NCBI GenBank assembly: GCA_047621665.1
Contig: JBLHMB010000003.1
Coordinates: 88,437-152,436 of the forward strand
DNA length: 64,000 bases
Source of the DNA: Actimicrobium sp047621665
GTDB lineage: Bacteria > Pseudomonadota > Gammaproteobacteria > Burkholderiales > Burkholderiaceae_D
Direction: 5' to 3'
In this document: in pieces, positions 63,428 through 64,000 of the stretch
How the letters are laid out: each line of letters begins with the position of its first letter
Position numbering within the stretch: position 1 is the first letter of the stretch
Program-made: the position numbers and the translations under genes
The notes under the pieces: generated by a model
What the model was told of the DNA's origin: nothing
Databases searched by the model: none
Seen by the model: the letters and a program-made list of their open reading frames with translations, nothing else

Positions 63428-64000
63428 TCAGGCGGCGCAAGCGGGTGTCCACTCGGCCACTTCCTTTGGATGCTTTTTAATCCAGGCTGTGGCAGCCTCG
63501 TCGTGGCTCATGCCGTCGACGTCGACCATCGCAGCGGCCTGATCAACCATCGGGTTGGTAAAGTTGATGTTTTTGATCAATTGAAAACCACAAGGCCATT
63601 TCGCTTCGAAACCTGACCAGACGCCTTTTTTCAAATAGCCGCCAACCGGATTGCCGCAGTCGTAGGTTTTATCCGGATTGACTCCCCAGCTTGCATCAGT
63701 CGTGCACTCAGGCGAATTTTTTGGAAATTCCACGAATTTCCCCGGGTAAGCAGCACCGACCCAATTTGGCGAAAAGTTGAACAGGACGATAGGTTCTTTG
63801 CGTGAAGCGGCCGATTTCAGCTCGCCGAACAAGGCGGCTGCGGAGCCGGCATTGACTACCGTGAAGTCAAGGTTCAGGGCTTCAATACGCTCTTTATCGT
63901 GCTTGATCCAATCAACAGGTCCGGCAAGATACCGTCCCTTGGGCGCGGTTTCGACCACCGAAAATTTTGCCGCACAAGCGTTGAGTGCTTTCCAGTCAGG
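63428..64000 (-). CDS. substrate-binding protein of the ABC importer (partial, 5' end beyond the window)
   Basis: The 190 residues present are the C-terminal part of an OpuAC-family binding protein. GRYLAGPVDWIKHDKERIEALNLDFTVVNAG and IVLFNFSPNWVGAAYPGKFVEF contain aromatic residues of the kind that form the cation-binding box for betaine or choline. The frame runs uninterrupted to the window edge. Two cysteine pairs (ECTTD, YDCGN, WPCGF, PACAA) could form disulfides. The gene is followed by the ATPase and double permease on the same strand. Confidence 0.9.
   Translation of the reverse strand, partial: PDWKALNACAAKFSVVETAPKGRYLAGPVDWIKHDKERIEALNLDFTVVNAGSAAALFGELKSAASRKEPIVLFNFSPNWVGAAYPGKFVEFPKNSPECTTDASWGVNPDKTYDCGNPVGGYLKKGVWSGFEAKWPCGFQLIKNINFTNPMVDQAAAMVDVDGMSHDEAATAWIKKHPKEVAEWTPACAA

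Overview
The window looks like the chromosome of a betaproteobacterium of the order Burkholderiales, most like the Oxalobacteraceae. This rests on moderately high GC, the gene families present (Tad pili, a CheA/W/R/D/B operon, a cbb3-oxidase maturation operon, PhaC, ProQ) and their sequence flavour; I ran no searches. No rRNA, tRNA, CRISPR array or intact insertion sequence was seen.

Layout. 0.1-1.8 kb: a small membrane protein and two paralogous repeat lipoproteins. 2.1-7.1 kb: an apparent cbb3-oxidase/heme maturation operon (hemN, a TauE/SafE-type membrane protein, ccoI, ccoS) with an FNR-type box upstream. 7.2-8.4 kb: two paralogous single-domain response regulators and a decayed chemoreceptor fragment. 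8.5-23.9 kb: a large PQQ-dependent alcohol oxidation locus. 24.0-29.9 kb: an iron locus (bacterioferritin, PKHD hydroxylase, TonB-dependent siderophore receptor, ExbD-ExbB-TonB, Bfd) with Fur-like sites. 30-35 kb: a fasciclin protein, a lactate permease remnant, a PHA synthase-like protein, a universal stress protein, and a flavin-oxidase-like gene broken by an exact 85-bp tandem duplication. 35.3-44.8 kb: a chemotaxis operon. 44.85-45.5 kb: a strikingly AT-rich gap. 45.5-53.3 kb: a Tad pilus locus. 53.8-60.2 kb: ProQ, an EmrAB/outer-membrane-factor efflux operon with a MarR regulator, and an HTH-receiver fusion protein. 60.2-64 kb: a betaine/quaternary-amine ABC importer cut by the window end.

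The alcohol locus is the most interesting part. A quinoprotein alcohol dehydrogenase carries the extra Asp (WDYDG) typical of lanthanide-dependent enzymes. It sits with cytochrome c550 (PedF type), a XoxJ-like periplasmic binding protein, an AcoR-type sigma-54 activator, an aldehyde dehydrogenase, a DUF779 protein, cytochrome b561, a YncE-like beta-propeller and a TonB receptor closely resembling the PQQ transporter PqqU/YncD. Near-perfect sigma-54 -24/-12 promoters precede the cytochrome, the dehydrogenase and the aldehyde dehydrogenase, so the locus appears to be one regulon. The cytochrome operon continues into a NosR-family FMN/4Fe-4S membrane protein and its ApbE flavin transferase, although no nitrous oxide reductase genes are present. 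I infer a dedicated, possibly undescribed, membrane electron-transfer branch for alcohol oxidation.

Several dispersed GC-rich palindromes (consensus-like GTGGGCAC...GTGCCCAC) lie between genes and look like a REP-type family. Tandem repeats of 6, 9 and 10 bp and one 85-bp duplication indicate local replication slippage.
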